Positions 7,840 through 18,987 of a stretch of 64,000 nucleotides of DNA are shown one piece after another. The position numbers were made by a program, and so were the translations under genes. Origin of the DNA: Planctomycetota bacterium (GTDB taxonomy: Bacteria; Planctomycetota; UBA1135; GCA-002686595); contig JAEUHY010000025.1 in NCBI GenBank assembly GCA_016795325.1, forward strand, positions 1-64,000. The letters are read 5' to 3'. Within the stretch, counting starts at the first letter, position 1. The number at the start of each line of letters is the position of its first letter. The notes under the pieces are model-generated. The model worked only from the letters and a program-made list of their open reading frames with translations, searched no databases and had not been told where the DNA came from.

Positions 7840-9204
7840 ATGGCGCAACCCGCATCTTCCGCACGCATTTTCGGAACCGACGGCATCCGCGGCCGCGCCG
7901 GCGAAGGCTGGCTCAGCGTCGACAACGTGTCCGCGATCGGGCGCACGCTCGGCGCCGTCCTCGGACGCGAGCGCAAGGGCGGCCCCAAACGCGCGCTGAT
8001 CGGGCACGACGGCCGACGCTCGGGCCCTGAACTCGAGCACGCGCTCGCCCGCGGACTTGTCGCGAGCGGATTCCAGGTCAGCAGCGCGGGCCTGATCAGC
8101 ACGCCGGGTTTGGCGTTGCTCACGCGGCTGCGCGAATGCGACCTGGGCGTGATGATCTCGGCCTCGCACAACCCGGCCGCCGACAACGGCATCAAGCTGT
8201 TCAACCGCGAGGGGCGCAAGCTGTCGGACGCGCTCGAGCTCGAGCTCGAAAACAGCTTGCACGCCGGGCTCGAGCCGGTCAGGACCGGTGCGCCGCCCAC
8301 GCACGATCCTTCGCTCGAACTGGCGTACCTGGGATACCTCGTCGACAAGGCCGGCGCCGGGCTCTCGCTCGCGGGCTATTCGATCGTGGTCGACTGTTCG
8401 AACGGCGGCGCCAGCCGCATCGCGCCGCGGGTGCTCGGCCGGCTGGGCGCGCACGTCGTGCCGATCCACGCCGCGCCCGACGGCGAGAACATCAACCGCG
8501 AGTGCGGTTCGACGCATCCCGAGAGCCTGCAGGCGCACGTGCGGCGGCTCGACGCCCACCTTGGGATCGCGCTCGACGGCGACGGCGACCGCTGCATCCT
8601 GGTCGACGAGCGCGGCCAGCTCGTGCACGGCGACGGGATCCTGACCGTGTGCGCGCGCCACAGCGCCACCACGAACAGCTGGAAGGACAAGCGCGTCGTC
8701 GCCACGGTCATGTCCAACAAGGGCCTGCACCGCGCGCTGCGCGAGGTCGGCGTGGGCGTGCTGACCGTCGACGTCGGCGACCGCAACGTGGTCGAGGCGC
8801 TCGAGCGCGAGGCGCTGCGACTGGGCGGCGAGCAGTCGGGCCACGTTGTGTTCGGCTCGGACAACTACTTCGTCGGCGACGGCATCTACACCGCGCTGCG
8901 CGTGCTGCGCGTGATGCGCGAGAGCGGCAAGTCGCTCTCCGAACTCGCCTCGCCGTACCGCGAGTTCCCGCAGGTGCTCGTCAACGTGCCCGTGGCGCGC
9001 AAACCGGCGCTGGCGAGCGTCAAGCCGGTCATGGACGCCGTGCGCGGCGTCGAGGGCGAGCTGGGAGACGACGGGCGCGTCCTGGTGCGCTACTCGGGCA
9101 CCGAGTCGCTCGCTCGCGTCATGGTCGAGGGCCCCGATGCGCTCGGGATCGCCGAACAGGCGCAGCGCCTGGCCCGCGTGATCTCCGCCGAAATCGGCGC
9201 ATGA
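7840..9204 (+). CDS. glmM: Phosphoglucosamine mutase
   Basis: 454 residues, normal length. It converts glucosamine-6-phosphate to glucosamine-1-phosphate on the way to UDP-GlcNAc for peptidoglycan and lipopolysaccharide. All four phosphohexomutase landmarks are visible: N-terminal FGTDGIRGRAGEG, the phosphoserine loop ISASHNPAADNGIK (Ser near 107), the Mg-binding loop ALDGDGDRC near 246, and the phosphate-binding RYSGTESLARVMVEG near the end. A TsaB gene follows with an ATGA overlap and alanine racemase after that, a cell-wall and translation housekeeping run. Confidence 0.95.
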   Translation: MAQPASSARIFGTDGIRGRAGEGWLSVDNVSAIGRTLGAVLGRERKGGPKRALIGHDGRRSGPELEHALARGLVASGFQVSSAGLISTPGLALLTRLRECDLGVMISASHNPAADNGIKLFNREGRKLSDALELELENSLHAGLEPVRTGAPPTHDPSLELAYLGYLVDKAGAGLSLAGYSIVVDCSNGGASRIAPRVLGRLGAHVVPIHAAPDGENINRECGSTHPESLQAHVRRLDAHLGIALDGDGDRCILVDERGQLVHGDGILTVCARHSATTNSWKDKRVVATVMSNKGLHRALREVGVGVLTVDVGDRNVVEALEREALRLGGEQSGHVVFGSDNYFVGDGIYTALRVLRVMRESGKSLSELASPYREFPQVLVNVPVARKPALASVKPVMDAVRGVEGELGDDGRVLVRYSGTESLARVMVEGPDALGIAEQAQRLARVISAEIGA

Positions 9205-9887
9205 GCGCCTGGGCGCTGGGCGCCGGCGCCGCGGTGGCCATCGAGCTTTCGACCGGCGCCGGGAGCGTCGCCGCGCGTTTCGCCGGCCGCAGCGCGACGC
9301 GCAACCTCGCTTCGAGCCGCGCCCACGCCGCCGATGTGTTGCCGGAGCTCGGCGCGGCGCTGCGGGAGCTCGGCGCCACGCCGCGCCAGCTGGGCGCCGT
9401 GGTCGTCGGCCTGGGGCCGGGCAGCTACACGGGGCTGCGCGTCGCCGCCGCGACCGCACTCGGCCTGGCACGCGCCAGCGGCGCGGCCTTGCGCGGCGTC
9501 GCTTCGTTCGAAGCGCTGGCGCGCGGCGAGCTGCGGCCGGGCGAACGCGGCGCCACCTTGCTCGATGCGCGCGGCGGCGAGGCGTACCTGGCCGTCTACG
9601 AGCGACGGGCGACGGAGCTCGGCGCGCTGACGCCGCCGCGGGTGCTGCGCGCCGCGGACGTGGCCGCGCAGCTCGACGGAGTGCAGGTGCTGCTCGCCGA
9701 CGCGGCGGCGCTGCGTGCGACCGGACTCGACGCCACGCGCTTCGCGCGCTGCAGCGAAGCGCCGCCGACGGCGCTCGAGGTGCTCGAACTGGGCCTCGAA
9801 CAGCTCGCGCTCCACGGGCCGCACCAAGCGCACGAGATCGAACCGCTGTACTTGCGCGCCTTCGCCGTCACGCAGCGCAAGACCTGA
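9201..9887 (+). CDS. tsaB: tRNA threonylcarbamoyladenosine biosynthesis protein TsaB
   Basis: 228 residues. TsaB is the inactive-ATPase ASKHA partner of TsaD in t6A tRNA modification. The sequence shows the family start AIELSTGAGSVAAR, the interface segment SRAHAADVLPEL, and the diagnostic GLGPGSYTGLRVAAATALGL followed by LLDARGGEAYLAVY. The start overlaps the glmM stop (ATGA), implying coupled translation. Rich in Ala/Leu; the C-terminal third is weakly conserved as usual. Confidence 0.92.
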   Translation: MSAWALGAGAAVAIELSTGAGSVAARFAGRSATRNLASSRAHAADVLPELGAALRELGATPRQLGAVVVGLGPGSYTGLRVAAATALGLARASGAALRGVASFEALARGELRPGERGATLLDARGGEAYLAVYERRATELGALTPPRVLRAADVAAQLDGVQVLLADAAALRATGLDATRFARCSEAPPTALEVLELGLEQLALHGPHQAHEIEPLYLRAFAVTQRKT

Positions 9888-9938
9888 GTCGCGCGCAAGG
9901 CGTTGAACCGAGCGTCGCGCGGGAGCATCATCGAGTGC

Positions 9939-11183
9939 GTGGACGCCCATCGCGCTTGGACCGAGATCAACCTCGACGCGCTCGAGCACAACCTCGCGGT
10001 GATCGCAGGTCGCACCGGCGAGCGCGCGCGCACGATGCTGGTCGTCAAAGCCGACGCGTACGGCCACGGCTCGGTCGCGATCACGCACCACGCGCGGCAC
10101 TGCGGCGTGCGTGCGTTCGGCGTCGGCACGTCCTCCGAAGCGCTCGAGCTGCGCCAGAGCGGCGTGCGCTCGCGCATCCTGGTGCTGGGCACGATCGTCG
10201 ACGACGAAGCCGCGGCCGCGCTGCGCAACGACGTCGAGATCGCCCTGCACTCCAGCGATCGGCGACGCTTCCTGCAGGAACTCGCCAGCCGCCAGGGCTT
10301 GATCGCGCGCGTCCACCTCAAGATCGACACCGGGCTCGGTCGCCTGGGCGTGATGCCCCACAAGGCGCTCGAATTGCTCGAAGAAATCGCGCAGTCCTCG
10401 CACCTCGAGCTCGCCGGCGTGATGACGCACATGGCGGCCCCCGACGGCGCGCTGAGCGAGCACACGCACGAACAACTGGCGCTGTTCGACGAGATCCTCG
10501 CGCAGGCGCGCGAGCGCAAGCTGCTGCGCGGCTGGATCCACGCCGCGAACTCGGCCTGCATCTTCACCGGCGCGCCGCTGTACGACTGCGTGCGGCCGGG
10601 GATCAGCGCCTACGGCGTGTTGCCCGGCGCACTGCCCGGCGCGAGCGAACTCGAGCCGGTGATGAGCTTGCACAGCCAGGTGGTGTTCTTGAAGGACGTG
10701 CCCAAGGGCTCGCGCATCGGCTACGGCGGGACGTGGACCGCGCCGCAGACCACGCGCATCGCGACGATTCCCTGCGGCTACAACGACGGCGTGGCCTGGC
10801 GCCTTTCGAACAAGGGTGAAGTGCTGGTGCGCGGCGCGCGCGCGAAGATCGTCGGGCGCGTGTCGATGGACTACACCTGCATCGACGTCGGCGGCATTCC
10901 GGGCGTGAGCGTCGGCGACCGCGTGACCTTGGTCGGCTCGCAGGGCGAGCAGCGCATCACGCTCGAAGAGGTGGCCGGGAAGGCCGACACGATCGCGTAC
11001 GAGATCTCGTGCTCGATCGGCAAGCGCGTCGAGCGCATCTACGTAGGCGGAGAGGGCGTGGACGCCGGCAGATCCGAACTCGAGCCGGCGCGCGTGCACC
11101 CGGCGGCGCGCCGAAGCGAAGCGCGTCCCGCGGCGCCGCGTGCGAACGCCCACGACGACTCCGCGGCCTCCGTCGACGCCTAG
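9939..11183 (+). CDS. alr: Alanine racemase
   Basis: About 414 residues. A PLP enzyme interconverting L- and D-alanine for peptidoglycan. The PLP lysine lies in LVVKADAYGHGS near residue 38; other family blocks are HLKIDTGLGRLGV, VPKGSRIGYGGTW (catalytic Tyr) and VGRVSMDYTCIDVG. The fold starts AWTEINLDALEHNL, so GTG at 9939 fits best; TTG at 9903 is an in-frame alternative. About 45 residues after the normal end (from EGVDAGRSELEPARVHPAA) form an Ala/Arg/Pro-rich tail not expected for the family. It lies 51 bp after tsaB and is probably co-transcribed. Confidence 0.93.
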   Translation: MDAHRAWTEINLDALEHNLAVIAGRTGERARTMLVVKADAYGHGSVAITHHARHCGVRAFGVGTSSEALELRQSGVRSRILVLGTIVDDEAAAALRNDVEIALHSSDRRRFLQELASRQGLIARVHLKIDTGLGRLGVMPHKALELLEEIAQSSHLELAGVMTHMAAPDGALSEHTHEQLALFDEILAQARERKLLRGWIHAANSACIFTGAPLYDCVRPGISAYGVLPGALPGASELEPVMSLHSQVVFLKDVPKGSRIGYGGTWTAPQTTRIATIPCGYNDGVAWRLSNKGEVLVRGARAKIVGRVSMDYTCIDVGGIPGVSVGDRVTLVGSQGEQRITLEEVAGKADTIAYEISCSIGKRVERIYVGGEGVDAGRSELEPARVHPAARRSEARPAAPRANAHDDSAASVDA

Positions 11184-11211
11184 GCTCGCGCTCGCGAGCG
11201 CAGCTGCGCGT

Positions 11212-12435
<1,224 letters not shown>

Positions 12436-12549
12436 GGCGAGAGGGGGCGCGCAGTACTGGAGCGGGGCGCGAGCGGTGAAGCAAGCGCGAGCGCGCGTTT
12501 CGCGCGAAGAGAACAATTGCCGAGCGCGGGCGCGCGCTCGTTCGGCCGC

Positions 12550-14142
12550 TCAGCGTGCGGCCGGAAGCTCGATTTCGATGCGCGCGCCGTGTGGGCTGCG
12601 GTTGAGCGCGCGGACGGCGCCGCCGGCGAGCCGCACGCTGCGCGCGACCGAAGCCAGGCCCAGTCCGGATCCCCGCTGTGTCGACTTGGTCGTGAACAGC
12701 GGCTCGAAGGCGTGCGCCAGCGCCTGCTCGCTGAAGCCCGGGCCGTCGTCCTCGAAGATGAGGCGCGTTCCCGGCGCGTCGAGGCCCGTCGGCAGCGCTT
12801 CGAGCGCGATGCGCACCGTGCCGCTTCCGGCCAGCGCGTCGCGCGCGTTGGTGGCGAGGTTCTGCAGCAGCGCTTCGAGGTCGCGCGGGCCCAGGGGCGC
12901 GGGCGGCAGTTCTTGGTCGGCGTGGAACTCCAGCCGCACGCCCGCGCCGAGCACACGCCCCAGCATCGGCAGTTGCCGCTCGACCTCCGCGCGCAATTCG
13001 CAGCGCTGCACCGCGGGCTGCGGCGCTTCGCGGCCGAGCGAGAGCAGTTCGCGCACCTGAGCGCTCGCTTTGTCGAGCTCGCTTTCTAGCTCCGCGACGC
13101 AGCGCGCGGCGGACGAGCCGCTCTCGATGTCGTGCCGCAGCAATCCGACCCAACCCGTGAGCACGGTCAAGCGGTTGTTGAAGTCGTGCGCGATCTGGCC
13201 CGCGACGCGGCCGAGCGCATCGAGCCGCTCCAGCGCCGCGAGCCGCTGCTCGGCTTCGCGCCGACGCCGCGTTTCGAACACGCGTGCAACGTGGCTCGCG
13301 AGCGTCGAGGCCGCGCATTGATCGAGGATCGTCCAGTGGCGCTGCTCGCCCACGTGTTCGAGGCACAGCACCCCCGCCACGCCGCCGTCGAGTCGAATCG
13401 GCGCATCGAGCATCGAGGGGATGCCCAGCGGTCCGAGGTAGTCGTCCGCGAATTCGCTGGTGCGCGGGTCGTGGATCGAGTCGTGCGCCGCGATGGCGAG
13501 CGAGCTTTCGAGCGCGCGGAAGTAGCGCGGATGCGAGGTGATGACCTCGCCGCGTTCGAACGTCTTCGTGCCGCGCTTGTAGAGCATCGCGCATTCCAGG
13601 CGCGAGCGATCGGAACTGAACTCCCACACGCTGACGCGTTCGACGCCGAGCAGTTCCGCGGCCGCGCGCGTCGTCTCGCGCAGCGCCGTGTCGAAGTCCC
13701 AGGGCGACTGGCGCTGGATGCGCAGCAGCAGGTCTTGGCGCCGCGCCAGCTCGCGCATCGTCGCGCGCCGTTCGCCTTCGTTCTGCGCGCGTGTCGGTCG
13801 CGACGCCAGTCGCTCCGACACCAGCCGCTGGACCTGCGCCGCCTCGGACTCGAAGGTGCGTGCGCCAGGCTCGCCCCAGCGGAACAAGAACTCGATCTCC
13901 GGGTAGTCGCGCTGCAGATTGGCGAGATCGTCGTGCGCGCCCGGCCATTGCAACGGCAAGTCCGCCACGACCAGATCCACGGGCTGGGCCTCGAGCGTGC
14001 GGCGCAGTTCGACCGCGCTGCGCGCGCGCAACAACTGCACGGGGGGCGAGCTGTCCGCCAGCTCCGCCGTCAACAGGCGGTGGTCCTCGGGCGAGTCGGT
14101 CACGTGCGCGACACGTCGTGCAAGCTGCGTCTGCGGCTTCAT
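12550..14142 (-). CDS. Soluble sensor histidine kinase: REC-like, GAF, HisKA, HATPase
   Basis: About 530 residues, no membrane segment. Residues 1-110 look receiver-like (HVTDSPEDHRLLTAEL, then VDLVVADLPLQ with the Asp kept, but weak elsewhere). A GAF domain follows at about 150-300 (FDTALRETTRAAAELLGVER, IPSMLDAPIRLDGGVAGVL). The phosphoacceptor His is in GQIAHDFNNRLTVL near 319 and the ATPase domain has N and G boxes (NLATNARDAL, FEDDGPGFSE, GSGLGLASVARS). GAF domains of this type are probably small-ligand or redox sensors. No response-regulator gene with a DNA-binding domain is next to it. The start is ATG 14142; upstream open frame is probably untranslated. Confidence 0.87.
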   Translation of the reverse strand: MKPQTQLARRVAHVTDSPEDHRLLTAELADSSPPVQLLRARSAVELRRTLEAQPVDLVVADLPLQWPGAHDDLANLQRDYPEIEFLFRWGEPGARTFESEAAQVQRLVSERLASRPTRAQNEGERRATMRELARRQDLLLRIQRQSPWDFDTALRETTRAAAELLGVERVSVWEFSSDRSRLECAMLYKRGTKTFERGEVITSHPRYFRALESSLAIAAHDSIHDPRTSEFADDYLGPLGIPSMLDAPIRLDGGVAGVLCLEHVGEQRHWTILDQCAASTLASHVARVFETRRRREAEQRLAALERLDALGRVAGQIAHDFNNRLTVLTGWVGLLRHDIESGSSAARCVAELESELDKASAQVRELLSLGREAPQPAVQRCELRAEVERQLPMLGRVLGAGVRLEFHADQELPPAPLGPRDLEALLQNLATNARDALAGSGTVRIALEALPTGLDAPGTRLIFEDDGPGFSEQALAHAFEPLFTTKSTQRGSGLGLASVARSVRLAGGAVRALNRSPHGARIEIELPAAR

Positions 14143-14529
14143 CGAGGCGGATCTCCGAGCGGGAGAGCGGAAGCGGCCCGCGGCGCCCAACGGGCCCGCG
14201 CCGTTGCGATTCTGCGGCGCTGCCCGCCGGAGCACAATCGCTCGGAGCACGCGGGAGGGTGTTTCCGCGCCGCACAGCGCCGAACGAACGCCTCCGCGCG
14301 CTGAGCGGGATATCATTGGAAGATTGGATTTCGAGGATCAAAGTCGCCGGGACCGCAAACGGGCCGGAAAACTGTTCCCCGACCAAGCAGCGCAGCGCCT
14401 CCGCCCCGGTTCTGGGAACTCGGGCGGGGCGACGCGCCGCGCGACCGACTGTTCCGCAGCCCCTTCCGCCGCCCCCAACTCCATGCCCCGCGCTCAACTC
14501 AAGCCCCTCGGCTGGGGAGCGAACTCACC

Positions 14530-15993
14530 GTGACGGTCGCCATCGTCGGCGCCGGCGTCACCGGCTTGTCGCTGGGCTACTTGCTGCTCAAGCGCGGGAT
14601 TCCGGTCCGCATCTACGAAGCCGCGCCGCATTCGGGCGGTTTGGCCTCCACGTTCCGGCGCGACGGTTTCGCCTTCGACCTGGGGCCGCACGAGTTCGTC
14701 TCAGACAATCCGGCGCTCAAGGTGCTGCTGCAGGACGTCTGCGGCGACGACTTGCTGACCGTGCGCAAGCGCGTCGCCCAGTATTTCCGCGGCCGCGCGC
14801 TCAGCTACCCGTTCGAAGTCGCCGACGTGGTCCGCAGCATGGGCGCCGTGCTCTCGGCGCGCATCGTCGGCGAAGCCCTGCTCGCGCCGCTGCGCAAGGA
14901 CAAGTCCGAGCAGCCGAACTTCGAGAGCTGGACCCGCGCGCACTTCGGTTCGACGCTCTACGACATCTACTTCGGGCCCTACACGCGCAAGGTCTGGGGC
15001 GTGGCCCCCACCGAACTCGATGTCGCCACGGCGAAGTCCCGCATCAGCGTCGACTCGGCCTGGCAGTTGATGAAGAAGACCGTGGCGCACCACTTCTTCG
15101 GCGAGGAGGAGTTCGAGAACCCGCACAGCGAGTTGCGCCACTCGTTTCTGTACGTGCGGCACGGCATCGGTCGCCTGCACGAGCACCTCGAGCAGCGCGT
15201 GCGCGAGCTCGGCGGCGAGATCTCCTTCGGCAAGCGGCTCGCGAACCTCGAGCGCGACGACAAGCGTGTGCGCGCGCTCGAGTTCGACGACGGAACGCGC
15301 GACTCGGCCTTCGACTACGTCGCTTCCAGTGCGCCGCTGCCGCTCGTCGCCGGTCTCGCGCTCGGTGCGAACGACCCGCGCCGCGTGGCGGTGCAAAAGC
15401 TCCCCTTCCGCGGCATGGTGTTCATCTTCTTGCGGGTGAAGCAGCCCAAGACCGCGGACTTCCACTGGATCTACTTCCCCGAGCCGCGCTGCACGTTCCA
15501 GCGCACCACGGAGTTCGTGCACTTCGGCGCGGAGATGGCGCCGCCGGGCTGCACCTCGATCGCGTTCGAGATCGCCGCCAATCCGGGCGAAGCGCTGTGG
15601 AACAAGCCCGACGCCGAGCTGGTCAAGGCGTGCGTCGACGAGTACGTGCGGTTGGGCTGGCTCGAGCCTGAAAACGTGCTCGGCGCGGACGTGCTGCGCG
15701 TTCCGCACGCCTATCCGATCCAGGTCAGCGGTTTCCGCGAGACCGCCGACGGACTGATCGACGCGCTGGGCCAGTTCGAGAACTTCGTCACGCTCGGACG
15801 CCAGGGCCTCTTCCGCTACTGCAACATCAACGAGTGCCTCGAGATGTCGCTCGACGTGACGGCGGCCATCGCCGCGGGACAGCGTTCGATCCGCTACCAG
15901 CAAGCGACGAGTTGGATCGGCGCGTTCGCCGAAGGCGGCCGTGATGCGCGTCCCGCCAACATCAGCGAACGAACCAGTTCAGTCCGCGGCTGA
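14530..15993 (+). CDS. FAD-dependent protoporphyrinogen-oxidase/amine-oxidase-like oxidoreductase
   Basis: 487 residues from GTG 14530. The N-terminus is a clear dinucleotide-binding fold, VAIVGAGVTGLSLGYLLLK, with YEAAPHSGGLASTF and DLGPHEFVSDN, as in the NAD(P)/FAD oxidoreductases related to protoporphyrinogen oxidase and UDP-galactopyranose mutase. The FGPYTRKVWGVAPTELD segment is typical of the branch found near polysaccharide genes. Substrate not predictable. It stands alone between two divergently or convergently placed kinase genes; its last 15 bases overlap the 3' end of the convergent hybrid kinase. Confidence 0.8.
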   Translation: MTVAIVGAGVTGLSLGYLLLKRGIPVRIYEAAPHSGGLASTFRRDGFAFDLGPHEFVSDNPALKVLLQDVCGDDLLTVRKRVAQYFRGRALSYPFEVADVVRSMGAVLSARIVGEALLAPLRKDKSEQPNFESWTRAHFGSTLYDIYFGPYTRKVWGVAPTELDVATAKSRISVDSAWQLMKKTVAHHFFGEEEFENPHSELRHSFLYVRHGIGRLHEHLEQRVRELGGEISFGKRLANLERDDKRVRALEFDDGTRDSAFDYVASSAPLPLVAGLALGANDPRRVAVQKLPFRGMVFIFLRVKQPKTADFHWIYFPEPRCTFQRTTEFVHFGAEMAPPGCTSIAFEIAANPGEALWNKPDAELVKACVDEYVRLGWLEPENVLGADVLRVPHAYPIQVSGFRETADGLIDALGQFENFVTLGRQGLFRYCNINECLEMSLDVTAAIAAGQRSIRYQQATSWIGAFAEGGRDARPANISERTSSVRG

Positions 15994-17634
15994 CGGCGCC
16001 CCGCCCTGTTGGAAATCGAGCGGTTCGCGCTCGAACAGTTGGCGCTCGAACGCGAACTCCATCGCGCGCCGCAGCCGATCGACCTCGAACGGCTTGCGCA
16101 GGAAGTCGATGAAGCCGTTCTCGGGCGCGCACCCGACGATCTGCTCGCGTTCGTAGCCGCTGGTCAGCACGGCGCACAGAGCCGCGCGAGACTCGCGCAT
16201 CCGCGCCATGGTCTGCACGCCGGAGATCCCGGGCATGGACAGGTCCAGGAGCGCGAACAGCACTTCGTCGCGGTGTTGGGCGAAGAGCTCGAGCGCTTCC
16301 TCGCCCGAGGCCGCGCACAACGGCTCGAACCCCATCTCGCGCAGCACCGTCTCGACCAGGCGCCGCACGCCCGAGTCGTCGTCCACGACGAGCACCTTGC
16401 CGCGGCACGGACCGCGGTAACGGCGGGCCACGCGCGGCGCCGACGCTGCAGGGCTGCGCGCCGCCGCCGAAGCCAGTTCGGGGAACAGCACCTGGATGCG
16501 CGTTCCGCCGCCCGGCGCGCTGTCGACGAACACGGCGCCTCCGTGGCCGCGCACGATGCCGAGCACCGCGGCCAGCCCCAGTCCGCGGCCTTCGAGCTTG
16601 GTCGAGTAGAACGGCTCGAACATGCGCTGCTGCACCGCTTCGTCCATCCCGACGCCGTCGTCGGAGACGTCGAGGCACACGAAGCCGCCCGCCGCGTGGC
16701 GAGTTTCGGTGCGGCTGCGCAGGAGTTCGTCCGCCGAGCAGTGCGTGCGGCGGACCTGGACGCGCACGGCGCCGCGGCCGTCGGGCAGCGCCTCGCGCGC
16801 GTTGGCGAGCAGCGCACTCACCACCTGGACGAGCTGCAGGCCATCGCCCTCGATCTGCGGCAACGGCGCTTCCACCGCAAGTTCGAGGGAAACGCCGGCG
16901 CTCGGCCGCCAGTCGAGCGCGAGCGCGGCCTCGGACACCAGGGGCCCGAGGTCGATCGGCCGCGCCTCGAACCTGCCGCGCCCTGAGTAGGCGAGCATCT
17001 GGCGCGCGAGATCCGCGGCGCGGTGCGCCGCGCGGCCGATCTCGTCGAGCGACACCGCGAGCTCCGACCCTTGCGGCGCGTGCGCAGCCGCGAGTTCGAG
17101 CCTGCCGAGCACGGTCGTGAGCAGGTTGTTGAAGTCGTGCGCTACGCCGCCCGCCAGGCTCTCGAGGCTGGCGAGCTTCTCGCTGCGCAAGCGCACGCGC
17201 TCGAGTTCGAGGCGCGCGGCCTCGGCCAGCTTGCGCGGCGTGATGTCGTTCGCCACGGCGAGAATCGCGCGCGCGCCGCCGGGCAGTTCGATCGCACGTT
17301 CCCGCAGCTCGTAGTGCCGCACCTCGCCGTCCGAGCGGCGGTTGAGCACCTCGTGCTCGAGCACTTCGCCGGCGCGCAGGCGGACGAGATTCGCCTCGAT
17401 CACCTCGGGCGCCTCGAGGCTGAACAGGCGGAGCGAAACCCCGACCAGCTGTTCGCGCGTGTACCCGATCTGCTCGCAGAACGCCGGGTTGGCGTCCCTC
17501 ACGCACCCATCGAGATCGAGCAGCACGACGCTGCTGGGCAGCAGCCCGAACAGGGCCCGGTACAACGCCTCGCCGGCGCCGGGCGGCGGATCGGCTGCAA
17601 CGACGGGCGTGGCCTGGGATGCGCGTGCTTCCAC
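15979..17634 (-). CDS. Hybrid sensor histidine kinase: PAS, HisKA, HATPase, receiver
   Basis: About 551 residues from GTG 17634. PAS domain at about 15-140 (SSVVLLDLDGCVRDANPAFC, IGYTREQLVG, LAVANDITPRK). The His box is SLAGGVAHDFNNLLTTVLG near 165, followed by an ATPase domain (VSALLANAREALPDG, DVSDDGVGMDE, GRGLGLAAVLGIVRGHGG). A C-terminal receiver has KVLVVDDDSGVR, the phospho-acceptor in FALLDLSMPGISG and the conserved LTSG and RKPF residues. Because the receiver lacks an output domain it probably feeds a phosphorelay. The frame is open as far as 17841 but this would run over the signal-peptide start of the divergent gene at 17847, so an internal GTG is preferred. Confidence 0.85.
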   Translation of the reverse strand: MEARASQATPVVAADPPPGAGEALYRALFGLLPSSVVLLDLDGCVRDANPAFCEQIGYTREQLVGVSLRLFSLEAPEVIEANLVRLRAGEVLEHEVLNRRSDGEVRHYELRERAIELPGGARAILAVANDITPRKLAEAARLELERVRLRSEKLASLESLAGGVAHDFNNLLTTVLGRLELAAAHAPQGSELAVSLDEIGRAAHRAADLARQMLAYSGRGRFEARPIDLGPLVSEAALALDWRPSAGVSLELAVEAPLPQIEGDGLQLVQVVSALLANAREALPDGRGAVRVQVRRTHCSADELLRSRTETRHAAGGFVCLDVSDDGVGMDEAVQQRMFEPFYSTKLEGRGLGLAAVLGIVRGHGGAVFVDSAPGGGTRIQVLFPELASAAARSPAASAPRVARRYRGPCRGKVLVVDDDSGVRRLVETVLREMGFEPLCAASGEEALELFAQHRDEVLFALLDLSMPGISGVQTMARMRESRAALCAVLTSGYEREQIVGCAPENGFIDFLRKPFEVDRLRRAMEFAFERQLFEREPLDFQQGGAPSAAD

Positions 17635-17846
17635 GGAAAGTGCGTGTACGAACAGCAGCGGCTGAGCCCGAGTCGAACTGGCTTCCGCGCAGATTCCTTG
17701 GGCCCCAAGCCTAAGCCCAGACTCGGGAATCGGGGGGCGGCGTCGCGCTCGCCCGCGAAAACCCAGTTCGATGCAACGCCTGGCGACTCCGACGGGCACA
17801 CGGGGGCCGGTTGAGCTCACCTCCACTCTCACAGAAAGCACCTGCC

Positions 17847-18977
17847 GTGATCCGCACCTCCCTCGCTCTGATCTCCCTCGTGTCCTGCGCCTGGGCCCAG
17901 CAAGGACTGCCGGACGTCTCGATCTTCCAACTCCACGAAATCAACGCCATCGGACAGACGGCGGAGTACACGCGCATGGGGCGCGTCGAGTTGTCGTTCA
18001 CCGAAGACGACGAGGCCTTCCTGCGCAGCCAGGGCGGCCGCTTCTTCAATCTGTCGATCTACAACAACGCGACGCAGAACGTCGAATGGGTGGTGCGCAA
18101 CGCGCTCATCTCCGCGCCGAACATGCCCTGGCTCACGGCGCACCAACCCGGGTACGAGTTCGGACTCTCGAACGAACTCGCGAACGGGCTGCCCTGGACG
18201 TTGACGATCTACGGCTACTCGTTGAGCACGACCCCGCTCGCGACGCCGACTTACGACCACATCGGGTGGATGACACCGCAGACCGAGACCTGCGCGCGCA
18301 CGGGCCGCAACACGGACGACTGTGCAGACGCGACAGCCTTCGAGTACGAGTCGATCGGCCCGTGGATCGGCACGCTCGCCTCCGATCCGCCGAAGTTCGG
18401 AAACCTTCCCGTTCCGATCTCGTTCCTCACCCCGATCGACGAAGGCTTCGATGAGTGCGCACCCGCGGCGGTCGCGCGTTCCATCGACTACATGGCGCGA
18501 CGCAACGGCGTAGCGCTGCCGCTCTCGGCGCAGTCCCTCTCCCATCTGCTGGCGGGCTACATGTTCACCACGCCGGACTGCGGCACCTCCGACGACAAAC
18601 TGCTCTCGGGCAAGTGCAACTACGTCGAATTCGAAGGGCTGCCGATCTGCACTCAGATGGTCTACGGCTGGAACCCGGGCACGCTCGCGATGGTGGCGCA
18701 GAAGCTCGACGCCGGCTGCGACATCGAAGTCATGTTTCGCGGCGCCCGAGGGCGTGAGGGACACGTGGCGATGCTGACCAGCATCACCTACACCGCAAGT
18801 GGAAACGCGCTGGTCGGGACGGTCGATGACTTCGAGCAGGGCGACGGTGTGGCCTCGAACGACCAACACGTCGTGGCTGTCGACCCCAGCGGGAAGTGCA
18901 ACAACGGCTCCCAGATCGATGGCTTCCTCATCGAGTGCTGGGGCCAGACCTGCGATTGCTCGGTGTCGGGCTTCTGA
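17847..18977 (+). CDS. Secreted protein with C39-like papain-fold signature
   Basis: About 376 residues from GTG 17847, which starts a normal signal peptide (IRTSLALISLVSCAWAQ). No named family is certain. The middle has DECAPAAVARSIDYMARRNG, which looks like the Cys-containing helix of C39-like/papain-fold peptidases (DCGPAA type); later GREGHVAMLTSITY and GTVDDFEQGDG could supply the His and Asp. It is Cys-rich towards the end (CNNGS, CWGQTCDCSVS), suggesting disulphides outside the cell. I infer a secreted protease-like or peptidase-derived binding protein. Divergent from the hybrid kinase and convergent with the gene at 18988. Confidence 0.6.
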   Translation: MIRTSLALISLVSCAWAQQGLPDVSIFQLHEINAIGQTAEYTRMGRVELSFTEDDEAFLRSQGGRFFNLSIYNNATQNVEWVVRNALISAPNMPWLTAHQPGYEFGLSNELANGLPWTLTIYGYSLSTTPLATPTYDHIGWMTPQTETCARTGRNTDDCADATAFEYESIGPWIGTLASDPPKFGNLPVPISFLTPIDEGFDECAPAAVARSIDYMARRNGVALPLSAQSLSHLLAGYMFTTPDCGTSDDKLLSGKCNYVEFEGLPICTQMVYGWNPGTLAMVAQKLDAGCDIEVMFRGARGREGHVAMLTSITYTASGNALVGTVDDFEQGDGVASNDQHVVAVDPSGKCNNGSQIDGFLIECWGQTCDCSVSGF

Positions 18978-18987
18978 AGTCAGCGCA

